Numbered from the stretch's first letter, positions 46,954 through 56,381 are shown. The stretch: DNA of 64,000 bases from Nocardioides sp. (GCF_029937575.1 NZ_JAPYPS010000013.1:1-64000), one strand, 5' to 3'. The notes: a model not told the origin generated them from the sequence alone. Translations and numbers: made by a program.

Positions 46954-48284
46954 GACTGCTCTCCCGTCGGCGCGCGGAACGGCGCTTTGGTGTCGGTGCC
47001 GGGCTCCTTGGGGAGGCCCAGGACGCGTTCGCCGATGATGTTCTTCATGATCTCCTCGGTGCCGCCCAGGATGCGCAGGGCCGGCGTGCCGAGGAGCAGC
47101 TCGTTCCACGAGAAGGTTCCCCAGTCGCCGGTCTCGGCGATCATCCGCGGGCCCACCATCTCTGCGGCGAGGTGGGAGGCGGCGGCCAGGTTGTGGGAGA
47201 ACATCAGCTTGCTGGCTGATGCCTCCGGTCCCGGCGCGCGCCCGTCGAGCAGGGTGCGCAGGGACTGCTGGTTGAGGTAGCCGGTCGCCGTCAGGTCGGC
47301 CAGCACCTCGGCGAGCCGGCGTCGCGCTGCGGCGTCCCGGGACAGCCCCATCGCCTCCAGCATCGCCGTCAGGTAGGAGCGTGAGACCGCCCGCTCGACC
47401 GGACCGGCACCTTCGCCGCCGACACTGGCCCGCTCGCTCATCAACGTGGTCATCGTGACCCGCCAGCCGTCGTCGACCTCGCCCAGGCGGTGGTCGTCGG
47501 GGACGCGGACGTCGGTCAGGAAGACCTCGTTGAACTCCGCGCCGCCGGTCATCTGGCGCAGCGGCCGCACCTCCACCCCCGGCAGCGACATGTCGACGAG
47601 GAAGGCGGTGATCCCCCGGTGCTTGGGCTGCGACGGGTCGCTGCGACAGACCGCCATCCCGAGCTCGGCGTGGTGCGCTACCGAGGTCCACACCTTCTGG
47701 CCGTTGAGCACCCACTCCTCGCCGTCGCGCACAGCCCTGGTCGCGACGTTGGCCAGGTCGGAGCCGGCGCCGGGCTCGCTGAACAGCTGGCAGGCGATCG
47801 CGTCCCCGCGGAACATCGCAGGTAGGTAGCGCTGCTTGATCTCCTCGCGGGCGTGGGCCAGGATCGTGGGCCCGATCATGCCGAGCCCGATGAGGGAGAT
47901 CACGCCGGTGTCCGGCACGTCGTACCCCGCCTCGAGCTGGTCGTACACCAGGTCGTGCAGGGGGCTGAGCGCGCGGCCGCCGTACTCCGTGGGGCCCGTG
48001 ATCCAGCCGAATCCGTGTTCGTGGCGGGTTCGTTGCCACGCCCGCGCCGCGTCGACCTTCGCCTTGTCGACCTCGGGCGGTTCGTCGCCGAAGTAGGAGA
48101 TCCGGTCCTCGCCCTCGCCCCAGACGACGCGGGCAGTACCGGTGGGCCGCCGGGTGGCGTGCTCGTCGAGGAACGCGCTGGCCTCCTCGACGAAGGCCTC
48201 GATCGAGGACGACGAAGCGGTCGGGGACGACGAAGCGGTCGGGGAGGCCGGGGTGGCCGGTGTGGCAGGTGCGGATGCTGTCAT
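46950..48284 (-). CDS. Acyl-CoA dehydrogenase (large subunit type) with low-complexity N-terminus
   Basis: QLFSEPGAGSDLANVATRAVRDGEEWVLNGQKVWTS, ILGGTEEIMKNIIGERVLGLPKE. Confidence 0.93.
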   Translation of the reverse strand: MTASAPATPATPASPTASSSPTASSSSIEAFVEEASAFLDEHATRRPTGTARVVWGEGEDRISYFGDEPPEVDKAKVDAARAWQRTRHEHGFGWITGPTEYGGRALSPLHDLVYDQLEAGYDVPDTGVISLIGLGMIGPTILAHAREEIKQRYLPAMFRGDAIACQLFSEPGAGSDLANVATRAVRDGEEWVLNGQKVWTSVAHHAELGMAVCRSDPSQPKHRGITAFLVDMSLPGVEVRPLRQMTGGAEFNEVFLTDVRVPDDHRLGEVDDGWRVTMTTLMSERASVGGEGAGPVERAVSRSYLTAMLEAMGLSRDAAARRRLAEVLADLTATGYLNQQSLRTLLDGRAPGPEASASKLMFSHNLAAASHLAAEMVGPRMIAETGDWGTFSWNELLLGTPALRILGGTEEIMKNIIGERVLGLPKEPGTDTKAPFRAPTGEQS

Positions 48285-48302
48285 GACGTGTCGCTCTCGC
48301 TC

Positions 48303-49241
48303 TCAGGTGGTGACGACGGGGTGCAGGTCTGCGCCGGCGAGCGCGGCAGAACCGACCTCGTCGGCAAGTCGGAGGTGGCCGCCGAGGAGGGCGTCGAGCG
48401 CCGCACCCCGGCTGACGTAGCGGTGCATGTCGCTCTCCAGCGTGATGCCCATCGCACCGAGCACCTGGACCGTGCGGCGCAGCACCGTGGACTGGGTCGC
48501 ACCGGCGCGCAGCTTGGCGACCGTCGCTGCCCAGGCGGCAACGTCCTCGGCGGCACTCCACGCCACGTCCAGGGTGACCCGGGCCGCCTCGAGCGCGGCA
48601 TGCGCCTCGGCGAGCTGGTGTCGCACCGACTGGAAGGACCCGAGCGGCCGGCCGTACTGGTGACGCACGCTGGTGTGTGTGACCGCGAGCTCGAGGGCTG
48701 CCGTGCACACGCCGATGATCTCGGCGGCCAGGGCGCGTCGACCAGTAGCGACGGCGCGTTCCCATGCGGCGCCGACCGGAACGCTGTCGGGCTGGAGCGC
48801 GGCGCCGAGGGTGACGAGCTGCCAGCCCGAGCCCGGGTCGAAGCCGCCGGCAGGACGGGTGACCAGCGAAGAACGCTCGATGGTTGCCAGCACGACGCCG
48901 TCGGGGGTCGCGCGAGGCACCACGACCACCTCGGCCGTCGAGGCGAGCAGGACGCCCGTCGGACCTGGGTGCGAGCCGAGGCGTGGGTGGGGTAGCAGCA
49001 GGGTGTGTGTCCCGGGGGCGTAGCCCGGGAGCTCGGCCAGCATGGTGTCGGCCAGCAGGCCGCTGGAGGCCAGGGCTCGTCCTTGTTCGCCGAAAAGCAC
49101 GGTGGTGGCGATGGACGGGTCCTCCTCGAGGACCTCGGCCCAGCCCAGCTCGTCGAGCGCTGGGGCCACCGGCCGTCCTGTGGCGAAGACTTCGCGCAGC
49201 GAGCCGCGCACAACCTCGACGGTGGCGTCGTCCAGGCTCAT
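48303..49241 (-). CDS. Acyl-CoA dehydrogenase (small subunit type)
   Basis: THTSVRHQYGRPLGSFQSVRHQLAEAHAALEAARVTLDVAW. Confidence 0.88.
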   Translation of the reverse strand: MSLDDATVEVVRGSLREVFATGRPVAPALDELGWAEVLEEDPSIATTVLFGEQGRALASSGLLADTMLAELPGYAPGTHTLLLPHPRLGSHPGPTGVLLASTAEVVVVPRATPDGVVLATIERSSLVTRPAGGFDPGSGWQLVTLGAALQPDSVPVGAAWERAVATGRRALAAEIIGVCTAALELAVTHTSVRHQYGRPLGSFQSVRHQLAEAHAALEAARVTLDVAWSAAEDVAAWAATVAKLRAGATQSTVLRRTVQVLGAMGITLESDMHRYVSRGAALDALLGGHLRLADEVGSAALAGADLHPVVTT

Positions 49242-50452
49242 CGCGACGACTCCTGGGGCAGGCCGAGCACGTGGTCGGCGAGGATGGTGCGCTGGACCTC
49301 AGCGGAGCCGCCGAGGATCGTGGAGGACCGGCTGTACCACCACTCGGCTCGCCAGGCTGTGGAGTCGAGTGCGTGCGGGTCCTGGGGATCGGCCAGAAGG
49401 AAGTCGGCGCCGAGCGCGTCGCGGGCCAGGTCGTGCAGACCGGTCTCGACCGTGGCGAGGAGGATCTTGTCGACACTGGCCTCCGGCCCGACGGTGTCGC
49501 CTGCGGCGAGGCGGCGGATCGTGGCGGCCGAGCGCGAGCGGAGCGTGACGATGTCGGCGTACGTCGACCCGAGACGGCTCGTGGTCCCGTCCGGCAGCGG
49601 GGTGCCCGACGAAGCCAGTCGGTCGCGCAGGTCGCGCAGTCGCCGCAGGGCGATCCCGGCGCTCTGCCAGGCGAACATCGAGCGCTCGAACTGCAGGAGG
49701 TACATCGCCACCGCCCAGCCCTGGTCCTCTGCACCGATCGCTCGCGAGAGGGGCACGCGGACATCGTCGAAGAAGACCTCGGAGACCTCCTCCTGGCCAC
49801 TGGCCAACGCAACCGGACGTCGGGAGACACCGGGCGCGTCGGCGTCGATCATCAGCATGGTCAGCCCGCGGTGGCGCGCCTCCGGTGTCCCGGTGCGCAC
49901 CAGGCACACGAAGCGGTGGGCCGTGGCTCCGAAGCTCATCCAGAGCTTCTGACCGGACACGACGTAGTGGTCGCCGTCGCGCCGTGCCCGGCACCGCAGG
50001 GCGGCCAGGTCGCTTCCCGCCTCGGGCTCGGAGAAGCCCTGCCCCCACCACTGCGCGCCGGTGAAGAGTGCCGGCATCACCTCCGCGGCCAGGGTGGGGG
50101 CGAAGTGCACCACCGGGTTGCCCAGCGTCTCGAGCACCAGGCACTGGTCGGGCACCGGGAGTCCGGCGCTCGACAGCTCGTCGTAGAGCGCGGCGCGGTG
50201 GCGGGGGTCGCCGCCGAGTCCGGCCGGCTCGGGCCATCCGTACCGCGTCCAACCGCCGTCGTCGTGCAGGGCTCGCAGGAGGGCTGCGTGGTGGTGGTTG
50301 CGCTCCGCGACCGTCATCGGCTCGTGGCCGCGCCACCGGTCGTAGTCCGCTGAGTTGTCGGCCAGGTGCTCGCGCAGGGCCAGCGCGTAGGCAACGGGGT
50401 CGACAGCGAGCTCCGCGGCTCGGGGGCCGAGAGGTGCTGTCGAGGTGCTCAT
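49238..50452 (-). CDS. Acyl-CoA dehydrogenase (large subunit type)
   Basis: GFSEPEAGSDLAALRCRARRDGDHYVVSGQKLWMS, ILGGSAEVQRTILADHVLGLPQE. Confidence 0.93.
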   Translation of the reverse strand: MSTSTAPLGPRAAELAVDPVAYALALREHLADNSADYDRWRGHEPMTVAERNHHHAALLRALHDDGGWTRYGWPEPAGLGGDPRHRAALYDELSSAGLPVPDQCLVLETLGNPVVHFAPTLAAEVMPALFTGAQWWGQGFSEPEAGSDLAALRCRARRDGDHYVVSGQKLWMSFGATAHRFVCLVRTGTPEARHRGLTMLMIDADAPGVSRRPVALASGQEEVSEVFFDDVRVPLSRAIGAEDQGWAVAMYLLQFERSMFAWQSAGIALRRLRDLRDRLASSGTPLPDGTTSRLGSTYADIVTLRSRSAATIRRLAAGDTVGPEASVDKILLATVETGLHDLARDALGADFLLADPQDPHALDSTAWRAEWWYSRSSTILGGSAEVQRTILADHVLGLPQESSR

Positions 50453-51246
50453 GCCGAGGCCGCGCTCTTCTGCTTGCTCCGCTCGAGGAACGAAGTGACC
50501 AGAGCCTGGTGCTCGGAGGTGTCGAAGGACTTGAACTCCTCCGACAGGGCGTACTCGATGACGCCGCTGATCGCCCGCTCCAGGTGCATGTTCAAGGCTC
50601 GCTTGGTGCTCTGGATCGCCTGCGGGGGTTGGGCCGCGAGCCGCTCGGCGACCTTCACGGCCTCGGCGAGCAGGTCGGCGTCGGGCACCATCCTCGTCGC
50701 GAGGCCCAGCTCCACCGCGGTGGCGGCTGGAATGCGCTTGCTGGTCAGCAGGTATTCCTTGGCGCGCAGCATGCCCATGAGGAGCGGCCACGTGGGCGCC
50801 CCGCCGTCGGCGGCGGTGAGCCCGACACCGACGTGCGGATCCTGCAGGAACGCCGACTCGGCGATGAGGACGACGTCGCTGCTGGCGGCGAGATTGCACC
50901 CCAGTCCGACGGCAGGCCCGTTGACCGCCGCGACCAGAGGCAACGGGAACGCGAGGATCTCGCGAAGCAGCTGGCCGGCGCCGTCGATCTCCTTCTGCCG
51001 GCTCGCCGGGTCGTTCCACAGCTCGACGAAGTGCTCCATGTCACCACCGGCGCTGAAGGCGCGGCCGGCTCCGGTCAGGACGACGGCGCGTGCGTCCGGG
51101 TCGGCTGCGAGATGCTTCCAGACCCCGATGAGCGCTCCGTGCAGGGCCTCGTTCGTGGCGTTCATCGCCTCGGGGCGGTTGAGTGTCACGAGGCGCACGG
51201 CGCCGATCTCCTCGATCAGCAGCTCGGGTGCGAAGGGGTGATCCAT
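50449..51246 (-). CDS. Enoyl-CoA hydratase/isomerase family protein
   Basis: LVTLNRPEAMNATNEALHGAL, VVLTGAGRAFSAGGDMEHF, AAVNGPAVGLGCNLAASSDVVLI. Confidence 0.92.
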   Translation of the reverse strand: MDHPFAPELLIEEIGAVRLVTLNRPEAMNATNEALHGALIGVWKHLAADPDARAVVLTGAGRAFSAGGDMEHFVELWNDPASRQKEIDGAGQLLREILAFPLPLVAAVNGPAVGLGCNLAASSDVVLIAESAFLQDPHVGVGLTAADGGAPTWPLLMGMLRAKEYLLTSKRIPAATAVELGLATRMVPDADLLAEAVKVAERLAAQPPQAIQSTKRALNMHLERAISGVIEYALSEEFKSFDTSEHQALVTSFLERSKQKSAASA

Positions 51247-51291
51247 GAGTCCTCCAAAAGGTGGCCGCGGTCACGGCGTGAGTCGCAGTCC

Positions 51292-51323
51292 AACGTCAAT
51301 TGACGAATCTGTCAAGTGACGTT
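51292..51323. promoter_or_regulatory. Compound operator in divergent promoter (TTGACG-AATC-TGTCAA inside a 32-bp imperfect palindrome)
   Basis: AACGTCAATTGACGAATCTGTCAAGTGACGTT; TAGCGT lies 17 bp after TTGACG. Confidence 0.75.
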
Positions 51324-51384
51324 AGCGTCCGATCTGGAAGCACTCGACCGGGTGCGATCCGGTCGAGACGAGGGAGCCGAGCAC

Positions 51385-52350
51385 GTGAGCGTTGGGGTGA
51401 AGGTCGAAGCGGTCGCCGATCCCGGGACGACGCACGGCCTGCTGGCCGGTCGGGTCGTCCTGGTGACGGGCGGTGGTCGCGGTATCGGGCGCTCTCACTG
51501 CCTCGAGCTGGCACGACACGGCGCCACGGTCGTGGTCAACGACCTCGGTGTCGGCCTCGGCGGGGAGGACTCGGAAGAGGATCCCGCGACCGAGGTCGTG
51601 TCCGAGATCGAGGCAGCCGGTGGCAGCGCCATCGCGGTCGGCGGCTCCGTCAGCGACTGGACGGCGATGGCAGACCTGGTCGGCCACGTCGTGGCGAACC
51701 ACGGGCAAATCGACGCTGTCGTCAACAATGCCGGGATCTTGCGCGACAAGACCATCACCTCGATGGACGAGCGCGACTGGGACGCCGTCGTCGACGTCCA
51801 CCTCAAGGGCACTTTCACGCTGACCAAGCACCTGTGCGACCACTGGCGCGCCGAGCACCGGGCGGGGCGCCCGGTCGCTGCCCGGATCGTCAACACCACC
51901 TCCGGCACCGGGTTGGCCGGCAACGTCGGCCAGGCGGCGTACGGCGCCGCCAAGGCCGCTATCGCGAACCTCACCATCACCTCGGCCCTGGAGGGCACCC
52001 GCTACGGGATGACCGCCAACGCGATCTCGCCGGTCGCCGCGACGCGGATGACCGCGAGCGTAGGAATCGACGCCGGCGGCCGCGATGGCTTCGACCGGCT
52101 CGACCCTGCGAACTCGTCCCCGGTGGTCGCCTGGTTGTGCTCGGAGCAGTCGGGATGGCTCACCGGGCAGGTGCTCCGCATCGACGGTGGCACCGTCCAC
52201 CCGGTGCGCGGATGGTCTGTCCAGGAGGGCTATCGGGCCCAGGGTGGGTCACGTCTGGAGGCGCAAGAGCTCGACGCCGGCCTCCGTCGCACGCTCGGCG
52301 TGCTGCCCCCGGGCCTCGCCGGCCTCGTCGCTCCGGGCGGTGCCCGATGA
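51385..52350 (+). CDS. SDR family oxidoreductase (MFE-2/17beta-HSD4-type dehydrogenase domain)
   Basis: VVLVTGGGRGIGRSHCLELARHGATVVVNDLGVGLGGEDSEEDPATEVVSEIEAAGG; start 51385 preferred because 51316 lies inside the operator/promoter. Confidence 0.88.
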   Translation: MSVGVKVEAVADPGTTHGLLAGRVVLVTGGGRGIGRSHCLELARHGATVVVNDLGVGLGGEDSEEDPATEVVSEIEAAGGSAIAVGGSVSDWTAMADLVGHVVANHGQIDAVVNNAGILRDKTITSMDERDWDAVVDVHLKGTFTLTKHLCDHWRAEHRAGRPVAARIVNTTSGTGLAGNVGQAAYGAAKAAIANLTITSALEGTRYGMTANAISPVAATRMTASVGIDAGGRDGFDRLDPANSSPVVAWLCSEQSGWLTGQVLRIDGGTVHPVRGWSVQEGYRAQGGSRLEAQELDAGLRRTLGVLPPGLAGLVAPGGAR

Positions 52351-53549
52351 GTCACCTCGCCGCCCTCGGCACCTACCTCCCCACCTGGGGCGAGGAGCAG
52401 GATCGCCGACCCGGCCCCGACGAGGACGCGGTGACCCTGGCCGTTGCAGCGGGCCGCGCAGCCCTCGGCTGCCTCGACGAGCCGGACGTCGACCAGGTGG
52501 TGCTGGTCTCACGCGACCTGCCGCTGCTCGAGGGTGGCAACGCCGCGGCGCTGCTGGCGGGTCTGGGCCTACCGGCGGACCTCCCGGTGACCGAGCAGGT
52601 GGGCGGGTGCCCTGCCACGCTCGACGTGCTCACCGCCGCGGCACCGGGCACCCTCGTCCTGGCAGCCGATCTGGCACCCGCCGGGGCAGCGGCCGCCCTT
52701 GTGGGTGCCGATGGGCTCGAGGTGCTGCCGTGCGCCCGTCGGGTGGGCAGCTTGCCCGTCCAGAGTCGCGGCAGGGACGGTGTCGCGCGCGACTACGAGG
52801 ACGCCCGGCTCGGCTGGGACCGTGGCGGCTTGGCCGCGGTGAGCGCCCTCGATCTTGCTGAGAAGCCGGTCGTGGTGGCCGGCGCCACTGCTCGCCAGGC
52901 CGGTGTCCTCACCCAGGGACCTGCCCCCGCGCTGCCGGTCACCGGTGCCAGCGCTGCACTGTTCGCGCTCGCCGCGCTCGCCGACCTCGGGGAGACCGGT
53001 GTCGCAGTCGCCGTCGAGCAGGCCTCCGCCACCGCCGTACGCACCGGCCGCGGCACGACCCGCCTCTGCCTGGCCCGCGACGAGCCAGCCGCGCAGTCAC
53101 CTGCCACGCTGCGTGAGACACCCGGCCCCGAGATCGCGATCTCGCTGGCGGCCTACGCCCGTGCCTTCGACGCCAAGCTGCGGTGGGAGGCCGGCGCGTG
53201 CGACGCCTGCGGCACCCTCGCGCTCCCGCCCCGGCTGCGCTGTCTCGAGTGCGGCTCCGAGGAGGGATGGTCGCTCGCCCCGCTGCCCCGCACCGGCTCG
53301 GTCTACACCGCGGTCACCGTGCACGTCCCCGTGCCCGGGCTGCCGACGCCCTACTCGTTGGCGATCGTCGAGCTCGACGGGGTCGACGTCCGCGCGCTGG
53401 TCAAGGTCACCGGTGCACCCGCCGGTGGCACCGCGATCGGCGACCGAGGCCGCCTGGTGCTGCGCCGGGTGGCGCTGCGATCGGGCATCCCCGACTACGG
53501 CTACGCGCTGCTGCCCATCGACACCGATCCGACAACGGAGGACATCTGA
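52347..53549 (+). CDS. Thiolase/HMG-CoA-synthase-superfamily-like domain fused to C-terminal DUF35 zinc-ribbon/OB domain
   Basis: N-terminal AALGTYLPTWGEEQDRRPGPDEDAVTLAVAAGRAAL; C-terminal CDACGTLALPPRLRCLECGSEEGWSLAPLPRTGSVYTAVTVHVPVPG. Confidence 0.75.
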   Translation: MSHLAALGTYLPTWGEEQDRRPGPDEDAVTLAVAAGRAALGCLDEPDVDQVVLVSRDLPLLEGGNAAALLAGLGLPADLPVTEQVGGCPATLDVLTAAAPGTLVLAADLAPAGAAAALVGADGLEVLPCARRVGSLPVQSRGRDGVARDYEDARLGWDRGGLAAVSALDLAEKPVVVAGATARQAGVLTQGPAPALPVTGASAALFALAALADLGETGVAVAVEQASATAVRTGRGTTRLCLARDEPAAQSPATLRETPGPEIAISLAAYARAFDAKLRWEAGACDACGTLALPPRLRCLECGSEEGWSLAPLPRTGSVYTAVTVHVPVPGLPTPYSLAIVELDGVDVRALVKVTGAPAGGTAIGDRGRLVLRRVALRSGIPDYGYALLPIDTDPTTEDI

Positions 53550-54709
53550 TGAGGCGCGTAGCGATGGTCGGGGCTGGGATGACCGAGTTCAAGGAGCACT
53601 TCGACCTCGGCATCAAGGAGCTCGTACCGATGGCCGTCTCCGAGATGGCTGCCTCGGTCGACAAGGGCCTGGACCGCTCCGACATCGAGGCGGCGTGGTT
53701 CGGCGAGCTCACCACCAGCGACGGCTTCCCGGCCGGCATCCTGGCCGACAGCTGCGGACTGCTCGACATCCCCGTCACCCGGGTCGAGAACGCCTGCGCG
53801 ACCGGCAACGACGCCGTGCGCAACGCGATGTACGCCGTGGCATCGGGCATCGTCGACGTCGCCCTGGTCGTGGGGGCCGACAAGGTGCGTGAGTCGTCCT
53901 CGCGCAGCACGTTCTGGGAGTGGGCGGCGCTCACGCGCGACGTGGCGTGGGACTATCCCCTCGGCCTGGTCGCGCCTGCCAACTTCGCCCTCCACGCCGC
54001 CCGCTACCTGCATGAGTCGGGCGCCACTCGTGAGCACATGGCGATGGTCGCAGTGAAGAACCACCGTCACGCCCTGACCAACCCCAAGGCGCAGCTTCGC
54101 TTCGAGATCACCGTCGAGCAGGTCCTGCGCGCGCCGACGGTGGTCGAACCGTTCGGCCTCTACGACTGCACGCCGCAGAGTGACGGCGCCGCTGCGGTCC
54201 TCCTCGTCTCCGAGGAGGTGGCCGACCGCTACACCGACCGGCCGGTGTGGGTGCGCGGCGTCGGGCTCGGCCTCGACCGGGTGATGCACCAGCACAAGCA
54301 GGACATGACCTCCTTCCCCCCGACCGTGAAAGCGGCCCGGGCCGCCTACGCGATGGCCGGGATCGGGCCCGCCGACATTGACGTGGCCGAGGTGCACGAC
54401 TGCTTCAGCGCCGTCGAGCTGATCAGCTACGAGGACCTCGGGTTCTGTGACAGGTTCGGTGCGGCCGCGCTCGTCGAGAGCGGCGCCACGACGTTCGAGG
54501 GGAGTCGGCCGGTGAACCTCAGCGGTGGGTTGAAGGCCAAGGGGCACCCGCCGGGTGCTACGGGCGTCTCGCAGAACGTCGAGCTCTTCGAGCAGCTTCG
54601 TGGCGACGCGCACAACCAGCTCGACACACCGACGTACGCGCTCGCGCACAACATCGGCGGGCCGACGGCCGTCTCCGCCGTGACGATCCTCAGCACGGAG
54701 AAGGACTGA
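53549..54709 (+). CDS. Thiolase-family / lipid-transfer-type acetyltransferase
   Basis: VENACATGNDAVRNAMYAV, VDVAEVHDCFSAVELISYEDLGFC, NLSGGLKAKGHPPGATGVSQNVELFEQLRG. Confidence 0.93.
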   Translation: MRRVAMVGAGMTEFKEHFDLGIKELVPMAVSEMAASVDKGLDRSDIEAAWFGELTTSDGFPAGILADSCGLLDIPVTRVENACATGNDAVRNAMYAVASGIVDVALVVGADKVRESSSRSTFWEWAALTRDVAWDYPLGLVAPANFALHAARYLHESGATREHMAMVAVKNHRHALTNPKAQLRFEITVEQVLRAPTVVEPFGLYDCTPQSDGAAAVLLVSEEVADRYTDRPVWVRGVGLGLDRVMHQHKQDMTSFPPTVKAARAAYAMAGIGPADIDVAEVHDCFSAVELISYEDLGFCDRFGAAALVESGATTFEGSRPVNLSGGLKAKGHPPGATGVSQNVELFEQLRGDAHNQLDTPTYALAHNIGGPTAVSAVTILSTEKD

Positions 54710-55185
54710 TGGCCCAGACCTACACCCGCCCCGACTTCCGGCTCACCCCTACGCCCGAGGGCGATGACGTCGCCTTCTGGACCGGCGGCGAGGACGACCG
54801 GCTGATGGTCCACCGGTGTCGCAGCTGTGAGCAGTACTTCCATCCGCCGGCGCCCGCGTGCTTCCGGTGCCGCAGCCGTGACGTCGCCTCGGAGCCGGTC
54901 AGCGGACGCGGCCGGGTCGCCACGTTCACCGTCAACCGCCAGCCGTGGTTGCCGACCCTTCCGCCCCCCTACGTGATCGTGCTGGTCGAGCTCGAGGAGC
55001 AGCCCGACGTCCGGATCTTCAGCCAGCTGGTCGACGTCGACCCCGCGGAGGTCCGGATCGGCGACGAGGTCGAGGTGTTCTTCGAGCACTGGGCCCCCGA
55101 GGGCGGCACCGAGGTGTGGCTGCCGCTCTTCCGCCCGGTGCCGCCCTCGGTCGACGCGGCGACGGTTCCGGGGGAGGAAGCATGA
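54709..55185 (+). CDS. DUF35 zinc-ribbon / OB-fold protein
   Basis: CRSCEQYFHPPAPACFRCRSRDVASEPVSGRGRVATFTVNRQPWLPTLPPPYVIVLVELEEQPDVRIFSQLV. Confidence 0.92.
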   Translation: MAQTYTRPDFRLTPTPEGDDVAFWTGGEDDRLMVHRCRSCEQYFHPPAPACFRCRSRDVASEPVSGRGRVATFTVNRQPWLPTLPPPYVIVLVELEEQPDVRIFSQLVDVDPAEVRIGDEVEVFFEHWAPEGGTEVWLPLFRPVPPSVDAATVPGEEA

Positions 55186-56381
55186 GCGGCGGTCCCTTCG
55201 ACGGCAAGGCCGTGATCACCGGCGCCGGCAAGTCCCAGGTCGGCCGCAGGCTGATGCGCGGCGGTCTCGACCTGACCCTCGAGGCATCTCTGCGGGCGAT
55301 CGCCGACGCCGGGCTCACCCCCGACGACATCGACGGGGTCGCAAGCTACCCCGGCCCCGGGGCGCCGCAGCGGGGCTTCTCCGGCGCCGACGTGCACGAG
55401 GTCCGCAACGCCCTGGGCCTGCGGACGTCGTGGTACATGAGCGGGATCGAGACTGCCGGGCAGATCGGGCCCGTCATCGAGGCTTGCATGGCGGTCACCC
55501 TCGGCTTCGCCAACCACGTCCTGGTCTTCCGGTCGGTCTGGGAGTCCACCGCACAGGCGGATGGCGGCCGCGCCTCGGTGCTCTTCGACGGGGGGAAGCT
55601 GCCCCCGCACATGGCCTGGACAGCCCCCTTCGGTGCGCTCTCGCCGGCCAACTGGCTCGCCCTGCCCGCGCAGCGCTACATGCACGACCACGGCCTCACC
55701 CGGGAACACCTGGGCACGGTCGCGCTGACGGCGCGTCGCCACGCGGCGCTCAACCCGGACGCGGTCTTCCGTGACCCGCTGAGCATGGAGGACTACCTCG
55801 GTGCGCGGATGATCTCCGAGCCCTTCGGTCTCTACGACTGCGACGTGCCCTGTGACGGGGCCACCGCGGTGATCGTGTCGAGGCGTGATGCTGCGGCCGG
55901 CTTGCCGCGGCATCCGCTCACCGTCGAGTCAGCTGGCACCGGCATGTTCGAGCGCGCCACGTGGGACCAGCGGATCGATCTGACCACGATGGCCGCGCAC
56001 GACGCGGCCGCCACGCTGTGGGACCGGACGACGCTGACACCCGCCGACGTGGACGTGGCCCAGCTCTACGACGGTTTCACCTTCTTGACGGTGCAGTGGC
56101 TCGATGCGCTCGGCTTCGCCGCGCACGGCGAGGTCGGCGCACTCCTCGAGGACGGCGCACTCCTCGCTCTGGACGGGGACCTCCCGCTCAACACCTCCGG
56201 TGGGCAGCTCTCGGGTGGCCGGCTCCACGGGATGGGCTTTCTCCACGAGGCGTGCGTGCAGCTCTGGGGCGAGGGCCAGGAGCGCCAGGTTGGGGGTGCG
56301 GTGGGGTCACGTCCCGACGTCGCGGTCGTCGCCGTCGGTGGAGGGCCTGTGGCCGGGGCGATGCTCCTGAGTCATGGCTGA
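55182..56381 (+). CDS. Thiolase-family / Ltp-type lipid-transfer protein, no Cys in the usual nucleophile segment
   Basis: GVASYPGPGAPQRGFSGADVHEVRNALGLRTSWYMSGIETAGQIGPVIEACMAV, LPLNTSGGQLSGGRLHGMGFLHEA. Confidence 0.9.
   Translation: MSGGPFDGKAVITGAGKSQVGRRLMRGGLDLTLEASLRAIADAGLTPDDIDGVASYPGPGAPQRGFSGADVHEVRNALGLRTSWYMSGIETAGQIGPVIEACMAVTLGFANHVLVFRSVWESTAQADGGRASVLFDGGKLPPHMAWTAPFGALSPANWLALPAQRYMHDHGLTREHLGTVALTARRHAALNPDAVFRDPLSMEDYLGARMISEPFGLYDCDVPCDGATAVIVSRRDAAAGLPRHPLTVESAGTGMFERATWDQRIDLTTMAAHDAAATLWDRTTLTPADVDVAQLYDGFTFLTVQWLDALGFAAHGEVGALLEDGALLALDGDLPLNTSGGQLSGGRLHGMGFLHEACVQLWGEGQERQVGGAVGSRPDVAVVAVGGGPVAGAMLLSHG

Noticed and set aside
46954-49830. Upstream part of the 1338-aa minus ORF 45814-49830
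   Set aside because: Only the last 379 codons are an acyl-CoA dehydrogenase; the rest is out-of-frame shadow of the 46950-50452 genes.
51316-51384. Upstream GTG start for the SDR gene given in the ORF track
   Set aside because: Would lie inside the operator and the -35/-10 region; the in-frame GTG at 51385 is more plausible.
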